In this document: positions 9,584-20,039 of the stretch, piece after piece
Numbering within the stretch: position 1 is the first letter of the stretch
Layout of the letters: every line of letters begins with the position of its first letter
NCBI RefSeq assembly: GCF_019711195.1
Contig: NZ_CP081299.1
Coordinates: 496,001-560,000 of the forward strand
DNA length: 64,000 nt
Direction: 5' to 3'
DNA from: Dyadobacter sp. NIV53
Lineage (GTDB): Bacteria > Bacteroidota > Bacteroidia > Cytophagales > Spirosomataceae
Program-made: the position numbers and the translations under genes
Notes under the pieces: generated by a model
The model's input: the letters and a program-made list of their open reading frames with translations, nothing else
Database searches by the model: none
Told to the model about the DNA's origin: nothing

Positions 9584-10055
9584 AAGTTTTATTTGAATTA
9601 TTAGTGAAACTGATAGGAGTATTTATGAGAGTGTTTGAGATTGAAAAATCAGGAAGGCTGCCCTGTTAATTGACCAAACAGGTAAATATAATGTAAATAA
9701 TACTGTTAAATTTCACCATTTAGCGAACGGTAATGCAGATTAACAATTATTAAATTAAAATGCTGGTTATTGATAGATGTAGTTTATATCTATTTGGAAA
9801 ATAAGCATTTAAAAAAATGATTTATTTGGAGGACAATTGCAATATCCGACTATATCCATTTAATAAACCGGTCTGACATGCGGACCGGTCATAGTTACAC
9901 GAATCTGGATATACTCCGATTTTCCGGAAGAGTAGTCACGCCGGTTATTTGTTATTACCGGAAAATAATTTTTATATTAAAAAACAAGGATATGGCTGCA
10001 AAGTCCATATCCTTGTTTTCTTGTAAAGCCAGACATAAAACCTGGCCAAAAATCT
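9584..10055. other. Intergenic region with one terminator
   Basis: About 470 bases separate two minus-strand genes. The right part (9981-10019) is a terminator for the small gene upstream. The rest is AT-rich, has no supported reading frame and presumably holds the lipoprotein promoter. Confidence 0.4.
9981..10019 (-). terminator. Rho-independent terminator
   Basis: A perfect 15-base-pair stem (AACAAGGATATGG paired with CCATATCCTTGTT) with a 9-base loop ends in a U-run on the minus strand. It lies about 37 bases after the end of the small gene stopping at 10056. Confidence 0.9.
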
Positions 10056-10349
10056 TTAATCCGGCTTCTTCTTTTTTGTATCCGAAAAAAGCTTGTCGGG
10101 AATATCAACCGTACTTCCCATGTCTGCTTTATTGTCCCACCGGAGTTTATTGATATATTTCTTGGGTGTCATTCCGGTCGCGTCATGCCTTGCATCAAAT
10201 GATTTTTCGCTTTTCGGATTATCATCTCCCACAGGTGTGCCTTCCTGGCCTCCCTGCAACGTAACTTTTTTCCCGGTTACCGGATTGGTTCCTACTGCCT
10301 TCCAGGTTTTACCTTTTTGAGTAGCTTCTGATATCTTGAATTCTGCCAT
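10056..10349 (-). CDS. Small conserved-looking protein, unknown function
   Basis: This 97-residue soluble protein begins MAEFKISEATQKGKTWKAV. It is polar and basic, with VTGKKVTLQGGQEG and SFDARHDATGMTPKKYINKL. The latter reads like a short structural motif found in small hypothetical proteins of Bacteroidota. There is no signal peptide or membrane segment. Its start lies only 8 bases after the stop of the Lys-rich gene (10358-10564), so the two are very likely one transcript. A good terminator follows. Function is unknown. Confidence 0.65.
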   Translation of the reverse strand: MAEFKISEATQKGKTWKAVGTNPVTGKKVTLQGGQEGTPVGDDNPKSEKSFDARHDATGMTPKKYINKLRWDNKADMGSTVDIPDKLFSDTKKKKPD

Positions 10350-10357
10350 AACGATAT

Positions 10358-10564
10358 TTATTTTTTGTCCTTTTTATCCCAATTATCTTCCATATCATCG
10401 TAATTTTTCTTCGATACGGTTGAGTCTTTCTTACTATGGGATTCTCCTTTTTTCTTTTTCGCATTTATATTATTTACCAGGGAATTTTTCACTCCAAGTT
10501 TATTTTTCTTGGTATCAGTTTTTTTCTCTGTCTTCTTTTCGGTTTTCTTTTCTGTTGTTGCCAT
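10358..10564 (-). CDS. Small lysine-rich protein, unknown function
   Basis: This 68-residue protein has a tandem EKKTEKKT head and many KKK clusters. Roughly 40 percent of residues are Lys, with acidic residues near the end (NYDDMEDNWDKKDKK). It is predicted to be disordered and could bind nucleic acid. Composition alone cannot show this. It is the first gene of a probable two-gene unit with the 97-residue protein 8 bases downstream, which supports it being a real gene despite low complexity. Confidence 0.55.
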   Translation of the reverse strand: MATTEKKTEKKTEKKTDTKKNKLGVKNSLVNNINAKKKKGESHSKKDSTVSKKNYDDMEDNWDKKDKK

Positions 10565-10848
10565 GATGTTAGAAGTTTTTATTTCCTGCCCTTCAATTCC
10601 TGTTCCCGTTATTTATGCTTTAAAAGCAGCGTTTTTCAACACACGTATATGGTTTTAATTTATGCTGGTCAACACTATCGTAAATGATGTGTAGAAATTA
10701 TGAAGCAATCAGGTATCATTCAGATCAAAGATCCTTCGTTAAATCAAAGTTTTCCTGATTGGTAGATGCTGGTTTTGAGACGTATCCGAACCGGGCATAC
10801 CGCGCTGGCAGAAGGTTTGGTTGCTGCGTACGATACGAGAAAGTAATT

Positions 10849-13155
10849 TTAAACCTGATGATTTATGCGTACGTGCAGCGCTTTTAAACCGGGAATCCCC
10901 TGTAAATCTTCCACTTCCAGTTTTTTTATTCCATCCTGCAAAATATTCATGGATTGCAGTCTATTTATGTACCCGGAATATTCCTTTTCTTCCTCGTCCA
11001 TATAATACACAATTGCCAGAAGGCCAGGCTGAGTGAGGCGTTCATTTGTTCCTTTTATACACGCTTTATCAATCCGTTTTTTTACAATTTCAAACCTTGT
11101 ATTATAAGTACCATCAACATCAAACCTTTTTTCATCCATTCTGAACCTGATGTCAATCGTGGAATGATAAACGAGCACCAGCGTGGTAACATCCAGAGGG
11201 TAAGGAAGTTCGGATTTGAAATTAAAGTGCGCTCTTTCCATTTCACAAAGAACGCGAAGCTGCCAGAAACGCAGTTCCTGTAATTTATTTAAGCTGAATT
11301 CTTTTTTCGGGGAAATAGATGTCCCTATATACAGATTATGATCAATCCCATCCGATTTAAATCTTTCATAATAATGCGGAAATGCCGCCTGTGCCTCCGG
11401 CTGGTGCATATCAATGACATTGGCCAATTTTTCATTAATCGTTGTAATCGTTACATCATACTTCCTTCGGTTGTTATGAAAATTACCGTCAGCTTTACCA
11501 GTTTCCTGGAAATAACTGCTGATGTAAGGCAACAGCTCAGGCTGGGTGATATTTTTCAGTTGAGAATGAATTGTCCAATCCAGAAAGAAATTGATATACT
11601 GTTCGGTATTGGCTTTAAGCGGCAATAGTAATTCGTCCAGATATTGTTTTATTTGTTGTTCTTCCTCCGCAAAATTTTCTGTATGATAACCTGAATTACG
11701 AATATCCTGAAAAAGGATTAACAAAACTTCAAGCTGGTGTGTGAGGTCTTTTTGTATGCTAAAATTCCTGGCATCCGATGATCCTTTGATATCAATCTGG
11801 CCATAAAGTGGGTGGACGTCATGAAAGACAATTTCTCTTAATGTATAATCCTTTTCGCGTTGTAAATTAAACACCAGTTTTTGCGCTTCGCCATGAAATT
11901 TCCAGTATACACTGCTATGAATTGTCGTATAATTATTTTGTATAACGGCCTGTATTTCATTCTGTAATTCAGCTGCGTACCTTTCAATAGTATCTGTCAG
12001 GAAAGGCAGCACAACCTCTAACTTATTGGCATTGATACTGTTAAACTCTCCGGAGGTAGAAGAGACCACTTCAAGGATCCCAAACAAATGATGGTTTTTG
12101 ACAACCGGCGCTAAAATAAAACTTTGGATATTCCGGGATGCAAAATGTTTGGCCAAATGATTTTCAGGATTTGCTTTTAAAAAGCTCATGGTGTCTGAAA
12201 TAGCAAAATAGGCTTTGTTATCAGTCAGATTGTGATAGAAGTTGGACCACAAAAGTTTTTGCATTTCATCATGTTGGTTATCATGCAGGAGATAACTATG
12301 AATCTGCCGGCCAAAAGTATCCGGTGTAAACCGATTTTCATTCTTAATAAATGCCGTAAATCCCACCTTTATATCAGATATCTGATAAATAGACTGAAAA
12401 ATGGATTCAACGGTTTGCCTGAAACCGGTTGTTTTTTTACTGAGCAGATTTTCTTTTAAAATAGAAACGGCAATTTCAACAGTGGCATCAAACAAGGTCA
12501 TGATAGAAAAGCCTCTTAATATCCAGCTCCCTTTTGGAAATTTTTCTTTCCATAAATCAAGATCATCATAATTGCTGATCAGCCGTTCAATATCTTCCTG
12601 AGATAACCTTACTGATTTTTCAGTGGGTAAAATTTCCATGAATTCAGTATTGTACAATATTCTGTAATATTTGACAATACCATTCTTGGTAGGTATTGCA
12701 TAGAATAAAGGTTTGCCGATATTAAGCCTGGCGCGATAAAACCCAATCAGTATAATGCAGCAGCTAAAAACATAGGATTGATTTTCATCAAAATCCCTGA
12801 TCTGTAAATTAAAATCAGGGCCTGCCGCAGAAAGTATACTTTTAAATCTTTCCGTAAGATTAAAGTTCAGGTTCGTGTAAGGAATGTTGACTGCTTTTAT
12901 TTCATTTTGAGTAAGTAATGCCGGAAAAAAACCGGCCATTAGCTTTTGGATCAGGGCTTCATTTCTTCTGATCTGTACTTCATCCGTAATTCCGTTTATT
13001 AATTCAGGACTATTTTTGATTTCTGCTAATAAAGCCCTGTCGCTCTTTTGTGATTCATTGGCCGGGTCGGCAGCCCGTTTTTCAAGATTTTTTATAACAG
13101 ATTCAAAACTAAGCTTTATTTCGAAGGGCGTGTCGAGTGAAGTTAGCTGATTCAT
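10849..13155 (-). CDS. GAF-domain protein, large cytoplasmic
   Basis: The 768-residue product has no signal peptide or membrane helices. The N-terminal half is helical. A GAF-like sensor segment falls at about 250-395, with RNIQSFILAPVVKNHHLFGILEVVS reading as the typical strand-loop-strand core. The C-terminal half is a large conserved-looking region ending in LKALHVRINHQV. No histidine kinase, GGDEF or phosphatase output domain is seen, so how the signal is passed on is unclear. I recall long GAF-containing proteins of this layout in Cytophagales. It is a single-gene unit between two terminator-like regions. Confidence 0.7.
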   Translation of the reverse strand: MNQLTSLDTPFEIKLSFESVIKNLEKRAADPANESQKSDRALLAEIKNSPELINGITDEVQIRRNEALIQKLMAGFFPALLTQNEIKAVNIPYTNLNFNLTERFKSILSAAGPDFNLQIRDFDENQSYVFSCCIILIGFYRARLNIGKPLFYAIPTKNGIVKYYRILYNTEFMEILPTEKSVRLSQEDIERLISNYDDLDLWKEKFPKGSWILRGFSIMTLFDATVEIAVSILKENLLSKKTTGFRQTVESIFQSIYQISDIKVGFTAFIKNENRFTPDTFGRQIHSYLLHDNQHDEMQKLLWSNFYHNLTDNKAYFAISDTMSFLKANPENHLAKHFASRNIQSFILAPVVKNHHLFGILEVVSSTSGEFNSINANKLEVVLPFLTDTIERYAAELQNEIQAVIQNNYTTIHSSVYWKFHGEAQKLVFNLQREKDYTLREIVFHDVHPLYGQIDIKGSSDARNFSIQKDLTHQLEVLLILFQDIRNSGYHTENFAEEEQQIKQYLDELLLPLKANTEQYINFFLDWTIHSQLKNITQPELLPYISSYFQETGKADGNFHNNRRKYDVTITTINEKLANVIDMHQPEAQAAFPHYYERFKSDGIDHNLYIGTSISPKKEFSLNKLQELRFWQLRVLCEMERAHFNFKSELPYPLDVTTLVLVYHSTIDIRFRMDEKRFDVDGTYNTRFEIVKKRIDKACIKGTNERLTQPGLLAIVYYMDEEEKEYSGYINRLQSMNILQDGIKKLEVEDLQGIPGLKALHVRINHQV

Positions 13156-13233
13156 GGATGGTAGCTGGTCTGATTTGTATAAAAATAATCAATTTATTTC
13201 CCTGTTCCCTGATATATGTTAACAGCTAAAAAT

Positions 13234-13278
13234 AAACTTCCCGCCATAGTTCTTATCTATGCACCGGGAAGTTTTTTT
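13234..13278 (-). terminator. Imperfect hairpin terminator
   Basis: Arms AAACTTCCCG and CGGGAAGTTT, with an inner CATAG/CTATG pair, form a hairpin with T-rich flanks. It lies about 60 bases after the stop of the large vWA protein gene and just upstream of the GAF gene. Confidence 0.7.
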
Positions 13279-13338
13279 CTTAGCCATTCCGGCCAACAAA
13301 AGTCCGGATAACGATTATTCAACTATATTAAAAAATGT

Positions 13339-16300
13339 TCATTTCACCTTCAAAACCCGCAATACCTTTTTCTGGCCCGGACTGCTGATTTGTAAAAGAT
13401 ACATACCTGCCGACTGGGTCATCGGTAACCTTAAGCGTTCAACTCCTGAAGCTTTTTTGATCTGGTATTCATTTAATAATTGACCGCCGATATTGCTTAG
13501 CTGAATTTTCAGCGGCTGTTGCTCTGCTCCTCTTACTTCAATCTCAATGTTTTCGCCCGCCACCGGATTACCCAGCACGGATACTCGCATCGGCAGGGAA
13601 TTTTGAATTGCTTTCTTTTTCGCTGCTTCCGGCTCAAAAACACTCATACGGGCACGTCCGCATGCCGCTTTCAAATCCCAGGAAAGGGCAACAACTACGC
13701 CGTTTTGCCTCGCCTGCAAATAAAATGGCGGTACGTCATCGGAAGTTCGTGCTTCGAAATCTACAAACTGATCAGGATTGGTTGTCCAGTCTGTAATTCC
13801 AGGCACTGCCCTGTACTCAATAGTTGAACTATTACCGCCGGCAGTATTAAATTTGAAAGCTCCGGTGCTGCAATTGTATGTAGGTGCGATTAACCGGAAG
13901 GTGCTGTCACCTGGTGTAAGTGGGCAAGTTTCCCTGAGGCTCCAGAGGTAGGATACAGATACACCGCTTTGGGTCGCGTGCAGTGCAATCAATGGTGCAT
14001 CTGCCGCTGTACGTAATTCTGTGTCTACAAACTGATTTGGATTGGTAGTAGCACCCGTGATACCAATGGCTGAAAAGGTTACGGGTGTTCCATCACCGCC
14101 GGTTGTGTTAAAAGTAAATGCACCTGTACTACAATTATAATCCGGTGCTGCCAAAGCAAAAACACTGTCGCTGGGTGTAACAGTAATGGTTGCACTGGCT
14201 GAAACCTCGCATTCGCCTGTTTTGCAGGTTGCCGATACCGTGGTACCTTCAGTCAGCGGGCCTATTGTAATGGTGCTCGTAGAATCGCCCGTCGACCACA
14301 ATAATGTACCCAGGCATCCTGTTGCAGTAAGTGTGGCCATGCTGCCGGAAGGAATGGTTACACTCTCAATGCTGATAGGAGTACATCCTGCCGTTGTGAC
14401 CAGGAATGGCCCCGTTACATTTTCAGTAGCGACTTCGGTGCCCGTTGTAACAGTTACATTTCGAAAACCGGGAGTAGCATCATCTGCAATTTTAATTTGT
14501 GCCTGAAGCTGGGCCTGATTGATGGCTGTTCGGCTTAACACTGTAATACCAGCTTCCATATTCAGAACAGAACTGTCTGTAAAAGTGGTATTCTGGCCGC
14601 TGATCGTTACGGTTAAAGTTTGCCCTGTAGTGCCGGAAGGTGGTGTAATTCCTACTATAGTCGGTGTCCCCGTAGCATCAGTTACCGAGAACAAGCCTAT
14701 GCCATTAGCGGTTTCAGTAACACTGCTGTCCAGGGTTGAAGTTATTGTAATATCCCTGAAACCCAATGCTGCAGCTGAATCAATCGTAACCGGAACTTCC
14801 ATCTTAGTTGCTGAAATAACATTTGGAGCTCCCGTTGTAATACCTTCTCCGGAAAAAGATATTGCAGAGCTATCATTAAAATTCGTGTTTCTGCCCGTAA
14901 TGGTCAGAGTTAACGAACTGCCAGCCGGTCCGCTGTATGGCTCTATCAGTGTTACTGCACTCGATACGGTTCCCACAAGTATGTTGAGCACCAGGTTACT
15001 GTATCGTTCAAAATCGGATGGATCACCACTGTTCACCTCCGGGAAAAATACAAAATCGCCTCCTGTCTGCTGTGCCATGAAAGAATAAATATCAATCGCA
15101 GAAACAGAAGGTACCGTATCGTTTGGCTTGGAAGCACCGTCCTTATTATCAGAGGGAGGAAAATTTTTACCCGTTCCGTCGGAAGCAGCTACAAAAGACC
15201 CGGAACATGTACCGGAAAGTAATGTACTTTGGGTAACGCCATGCGCACTGTAAAGATCAATAACTGTCTGAGGATTCAGGCCAGCGTGCGGATCAGCATC
15301 GGTATATAGCCTGACATCCCCGCCGTCTTTCACCAAAGCATCTACTGCAATGAGCGCTTCAATTGATGCTTCGGGACAGTCGCTGCCACCGGATGCAAAC
15401 AATGCCGATACCTGGTTTTTAATCACGTTCAGGTCCGTCGATGCAGGCCTGATTGTATAATCATCCTTAAATGTAACTAACTGGAAAACTTTACAGGAGG
15501 CTGAATCCGGTGAAGTTGAAAATGAATCCAGATAACTGATAATTCCTTGTTTTACTCCTTCAATTTCTTCGCCCATACTTCCCGTGTCGTCAACCACAAA
15601 AACGATATCTGCTTTATCCCGTTTTCCGGGTACTGCTGATTTCAGTGTAAAGGCAGGACTGGTATATGGGCCGGTATCAGGTGTATCAACAGTTGGCGAG
15701 GCGCTTTTATTGCTGGACTTAACAACCCATTTTACCTCTGTACCGTCCGCAAAAATCTCCTGAAGATTACAAGGTTTAGCGATATACTTTGGTGTCGACT
15801 GCTCAGGAGATGTAAAGAGAAGCTTTGAAAAAGCAGGATTGTAAAACTCAACAGTGAATTTGTTATTTTTATAACTTGGCCCTGCACCATTTGCGTCCCA
15901 TTCAAATGTTACGGGATTGTCCAGATTTGGAAGTGTTGTTTCGCTTGCAGGCAACTTTGGTAACGATGCTACCTTATGTTCGGCAAAAATGGCTCCGTAT
16001 TTAACAATTTCAGACATCGGTTTTCCGGTCGTAAATGGTGTCCAGATATCATATAGGAATTTAGGATGCTGATTGGCTATGGTCTGCCATACCACAACGT
16101 CTCCTAATGTTACTTCATCATAAGGACTCGATGCGGCGTTGTCATACAAATCCCATAATACGCGCTGAACAGCAACTTCATTATCCTCACCGATACTCGG
16201 ATAAGGGCTTTGCGATTTCAAACTCCATGTAAGCCGAAGGGCAGGATCGGGATCCAGATTATCATACAGGATATCCCCCGCTCCTACACTGGGAATGTTC

Positions 16301-17568
16301 AACGCTCTTACCTGTTGCAATGAGGTCCCGAAATAGGTTGGCCATCCCTCCGACCAGGCCAGTATCATACCTTTTTCTTTGGTACGGGTTTCAGCCAGGT
16401 TTTGCCCGGGGCCATGGTTCCCACCCGGACTTACCCCTTCCAGCGTCAGTGATTTGGCTACATAATGACCGTATTCATGGTGGATTACATCCCACGCAAA
16501 ACGCCTTTTTCTGGTTATATTTAAAGTACCGCTGTAATTGGAAACGTTACCGGCAACTGGAAATATCACGGTTAATTTAGGTAAAGCTGATGCACGTGTT
16601 TTTACATAATCAGCACTTTCAATCAATGCAGCATGTACGCAAAATGCATTCACGTTGGCGGAAAGATCGTCGGTTTTATTGCTGGGAATATCAATCGGAA
16701 TGGAAAGAGTTGGTGCTGTAACGTCCGGAAAAACCGCTGAGTCATAAAAATGGGTTTTACTTTCATCTCCTCCAACACTATCGGGCACAATGAAGAAATC
16801 ATCCGATTTTGCCAGCACCCTTACATAAATATCAGGATTATCAATAATGGACCCAGAAACAGAAGCCGTGTAAAAACCATTAATATCAGTGGCCGTTGTT
16901 GCCAGTAATTCAGGGGATAGAATGTCTTCGTCCCATATCTGTACAACCGCCAGTTTTAGCGGCAATTTATCTCCGTTAGGAGCAGTCCAGTTAATAATTC
17001 CTGATACTGTGACCGGAGCTGCTGCTTTTTTTACAGCCTGGCCAGGTGATTTCGGCACTACCGGCCGACGCATTCCGGAATGAACCTCCTTTCCTTTAAT
17101 AATGTCTTTTATTGCTTTGTCAAAACTCTGCTTATATACTTCAGGTGCTAGTTTTTGTGTTTTCAATTTATATTTCAAACTATCAATCCTGGCATTCATA
17201 AAGTCTCCTCTTCCATAAAATGTTTCTCCTTTTTTTACCAAAAAATAGATTTCATCTGAGGCCCCTAATTTATTTCCATTTTTATCAATTGCTGTAAAAA
17301 TTCCTTTCAGTACGGCATGGCCATCTTTTGGGAAAGCTATCTGCGTAATAAAGGTTCGTTTCTGATTTACATTTAAAGATCCCAGCTCAATTTCAGACTG
17401 TTTTTTGATACTTATATTTTGAGAAGAACCAAACGAAGCTTTTGCATTCTGAACTGCTGCGAGTGCTGTAACTTCCATCGTTACCTGAACCTGATTTTTG
17501 CTTATCGGGATTTTATTGTCAACAGTTACCTTAACAATCAAAGGTGCGGCAGGCTCCTGGGCAAACAA
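13339..17568 (-). CDS. Giant secreted metalloprotease-like/vWA protein with T9SS sorting domain
   Basis: The open frame gives 1409 residues. An N-terminal Ig-like region is followed by a zinc-metalloprotease-like region with HEYGH at 364-368 (HExxH) and a downstream WSEGW that could supply the third ligand. A von Willebrand A domain starts near residue 655 with a MIDAS-type DDTGSMG motif. Then come two IPT/TIG-like repeats with GPAGSSLTLTITG and GTTGQTLTVTISG, SprB-like repeats and a type A Por sorting domain ending in KKVLRVLKVK. The open frame begins at TTG 17568 without a signal peptide. One base added to the 6-base A run at 17591-17596 (plus strand) joins an upstream hydrophobic segment (NFLAFLSVLF) to LVNLNAATLFAQ, a good signal peptide, starting perhaps at TTG 17633. 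Likely exported and surface-anchored or released. Confidence 0.85.
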   Translation of the reverse strand: MFAQEPAAPLIVKVTVDNKIPISKNQVQVTMEVTALAAVQNAKASFGSSQNISIKKQSEIELGSLNVNQKRTFITQIAFPKDGHAVLKGIFTAIDKNGNKLGASDEIYFLVKKGETFYGRGDFMNARIDSLKYKLKTQKLAPEVYKQSFDKAIKDIIKGKEVHSGMRRPVVPKSPGQAVKKAAAPVTVSGIINWTAPNGDKLPLKLAVVQIWDEDILSPELLATTATDINGFYTASVSGSIIDNPDIYVRVLAKSDDFFIVPDSVGGDESKTHFYDSAVFPDVTAPTLSIPIDIPSNKTDDLSANVNAFCVHAALIESADYVKTRASALPKLTVIFPVAGNVSNYSGTLNITRKRRFAWDVIHHEYGHYVAKSLTLEGVSPGGNHGPGQNLAETRTKEKGMILAWSEGWPTYFGTSLQQVRALNIPSVGAGDILYDNLDPDPALRLTWSLKSQSPYPSIGEDNEVAVQRVLWDLYDNAASSPYDEVTLGDVVVWQTIANQHPKFLYDIWTPFTTGKPMSEIVKYGAIFAEHKVASLPKLPASETTLPNLDNPVTFEWDANGAGPSYKNNKFTVEFYNPAFSKLLFTSPEQSTPKYIAKPCNLQEIFADGTEVKWVVKSSNKSASPTVDTPDTGPYTSPAFTLKSAVPGKRDKADIVFVVDDTGSMGEEIEGVKQGIISYLDSFSTSPDSASCKVFQLVTFKDDYTIRPASTDLNVIKNQVSALFASGGSDCPEASIEALIAVDALVKDGGDVRLYTDADPHAGLNPQTVIDLYSAHGVTQSTLLSGTCSGSFVAASDGTGKNFPPSDNKDGASKPNDTVPSVSAIDIYSFMAQQTGGDFVFFPEVNSGDPSDFERYSNLVLNILVGTVSSAVTLIEPYSGPAGSSLTLTITGRNTNFNDSSAISFSGEGITTGAPNVISATKMEVPVTIDSAAALGFRDITITSTLDSSVTETANGIGLFSVTDATGTPTIVGITPPSGTTGQTLTVTISGQNTTFTDSSVLNMEAGITVLSRTAINQAQLQAQIKIADDATPGFRNVTVTTGTEVATENVTGPFLVTTAGCTPISIESVTIPSGSMATLTATGCLGTLLWSTGDSTSTITIGPLTEGTTVSATCKTGECEVSASATITVTPSDSVFALAAPDYNCSTGAFTFNTTGGDGTPVTFSAIGITGATTNPNQFVDTELRTAADAPLIALHATQSGVSVSYLWSLRETCPLTPGDSTFRLIAPTYNCSTGAFKFNTAGGNSSTIEYRAVPGITDWTTNPDQFVDFEARTSDDVPPFYLQARQNGVVVALSWDLKAACGRARMSVFEPEAAKKKAIQNSLPMRVSVLGNPVAGENIEIEVRGAEQQPLKIQLSNIGGQLLNEYQIKKASGVERLRLPMTQSAGMYLLQISSPGQKKVLRVLKVK

Positions 17569-17633
17569 TGTAGCTGCATTCAGGTTTACTAAAAAAGGAC
17601 GGACAGAAATGCCAGAAAATTATTGCTTATCAA

Positions 17634-18292
17634 TCTTCTGACGGGCAGGTTGGCTGTGCGATTAATACATAATGAGGTATTGAAATCAGCACATGTTTTA
17701 AGATAAACGTAACACATAAGGTTTGAGATGAGTAAAAGTGAATAATAAAAATCACTGGTAATTGCATGACAAACGCATAGCAGCCGGATGGCCAGTTCCT
17801 GATAATACTTACTTAAATGCAATTGTATTATACAGGCATAGAAGGAGCAAATAATGTTACTTTATTTCAATAATTAATTAAAATAAAGTATTAAAGAAAT
17901 TATTTAAATGTAGATACCTTCCTAATTAAAACAAAATATTTTTTACCAAACGGAATTACAAATCATATTATATTTTCAAATTAATAGTTTGACAAAATCA
18001 TATACAATTTTGTTGTGATGAACATAATTGAATTTAATATTTTTAAATCAAATATTCTATAAAACTTATTTTAAATTATTATTCAAATAATAAATATAAA
18101 ATTGGTTACCTATTGGTCTTTTAAGATAATAATACGTTGAATAAATCTTTTATATAATAAAAATAAATTATGTTAATTTCATTCATTACAATTACAGTAT
18201 TTGATTTATAGATTAGTTATATTATTATTTCGTTTTCTTCATATCCAAAAAAATCGCAATTTCTTTTTTGATACACATTTATTATCAGATTT
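17634..18292. other. AT-rich intergenic region, no gene seen
   Basis: About 660 bases lie between the divergent vWA protein and SGNH hydrolase genes. The stretch 17860-18240 is extremely AT-rich, with runs of mixed A and T and no repeat unit I could define. It presumably carries both promoters. Confidence 0.4.
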
Positions 18293-20004
18293 ATGCGTAT
18301 AAAAAAATTTACCACGCTATTAATTATACTTACTCCTATTGCGTCACTTGCACAGATTAAAGTCAGTTTTCCTCCCCAAGAATGGTCTATCAAAGAAATG
18401 AGGATGGGATTGCGACCATTTTTATTACCGGAACCTGTACAACCCAGGTGGATTATATTGAGGCACGCCTGGTAAATCGTCCGGGCGAACCTGGCAAAGC
18501 TGTGAACTGGACTCAAATTGACGATAACCTGGAAAACGGGGTATTCAGCGGATCACTAAAGGCAAAAGGAGGCAGGTTTGATCTTGAAGTCAGGGGTATA
18601 AAAAAACGGGAACAGACCGGAAGCAAAGTTACAGTGGAGAAGGTTGGCATTGGGGAAGTGTTCCTCATCGTTGGACATTCCAACGCGGCTGTTGCCAATA
18701 GTACTATGATCGGGGCAGCCAGCGATCTGGTCAATTCAATTAATACAAGAGCCGATACATCCTTGTATCAGCAATATCTTCAGACTGGAAACCCCGATTT
18801 TATGCCACCATTAAAACCAACAAATCTATGCCTGGAATGTGGCATTGCACCTATGGCAGAATATCCCTGGTTTTGGTCACAACTAGGTGATCTTTTGGTC
18901 GATACTCTCCATGTACCCGTTTTATTTTACAGTGCAGCGTTTGGCGGAAGTAACATGGGGCATTTTTATAAGGCAGCATATAACATTCCTTTTGTACATA
19001 CTTTTATCAACTATGATATTCGTATGCCCTATGTGAACATCAGGAATGCAATGAATGAATATGCATCCAAAACCGGTTTAAGAGCAATACTTTCAGCCCA
19101 TGGAATCAATGATATCGATACAACCGGTGCAGGGTTTTATTTCCGGAGCCTGAAAGTAATCGAAAAAACAAGGGAGGAATCAGAATACATGCAACTGGCA
19201 TGGATGATTGCCACGTCGTGTTATAACAATGGTATAGTGCAGGAAATTACAGATGCACAGGATTCACTGATCAATCGCGTTACAAATGCTTTTCGCGGAG
19301 CAGACCTAAACCAGATCGATAATTCGGGAAGATATGACGGTGCACATTTCAATGAATCAGGCCAAAAACTTGCGGCCGAACTATGGAGAGATGCTATTAC
19401 CAATCGGAAAACAGATGTACTTAAAAATGCGCATCCGCTAATGGCAAAAGCGCCATCATTACCGGATCCTCCATTACCGGTAACCCTCATTGAATTTGAG
19501 GGAACAGCATTGCCAAACGGCCATAACCGGATTAAATGGGTCACGGTTTCTGAAACCAATAATGATTATTTTGAAATATTAAAAAGCGACGATGCTAAAA
19601 ATTTCTTGTCAATTAGTAAAATAAAAGGAAATGGTGATAGCAACATAAAAAGCATTTATATATTCAACGATGAATCAGTTTCAAATAAAATAACGTATTA
19701 TCGTTTAAATCAGGTAGATTTTAATGGTACGACCACCGAATCAAGGATTATTTCAATTAAACCAATTATTAGAAAAGCAGATCATATACCATTCCCAAAC
19801 CCGGCACAAAATATTGTTAAAATATCTAATATAGGAGATATAAATATTAAAGAACTCATTTTGTACGACATGAAAGGAAAATTAATATTGAAAAAAGAAA
19901 AAACCAACCAGGTTGATATTTCTAATTTAACTAATGGAAATTATATAATACAAATTTCAACTGATTCCGGTGAATGCATTAAAAGAAAAATAACCAAGAT
20001 GTAA
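18293..20004 (+). CDS. Secreted SGNH/sialate-O-acetylesterase-like hydrolase with sorting domain (frameshift near the start)
   Basis: The signal peptide and first strand are in one frame (ATG 18293, MRIKKFTTLLIILTPIASLAQ). The rest, from 18382, is in another. One extra base in CCCCAA at 18374-18379 joins them into about 570 residues. The body resembles SGNH esterases: a GHSN tetrad sits where GQSN or GDSL normally lies (EVFLIVGHSNAA), HGINDID resembles the GxND block, and DGAHFNESG supplies the DxxH pair. The last 80 residues form a type A Por sorting domain (FPNPAQNIVKI to KRKITKM). It is likely secreted by T9SS and removes acyl groups from glycans. It converges on the dehydrogenase gene with 35 bases between. 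Confidence 0.78.
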
Positions 20005-20039
20005 TTATTTTAAACTAAAAATAAAATATTAACACCCTA

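Noticed and set aside
10849..13155. Histidine kinase assignment for the GAF-domain protein
   Set aside because: No H-box, N-box or G-box is present in the C-terminal half.
17589..17822. A 77-residue minus-strand frame just upstream of the vWA protein
   Set aside because: Its end is the lost signal-peptide segment of the vWA protein in another frame. The rest has no family pattern, so it is not a separate gene.
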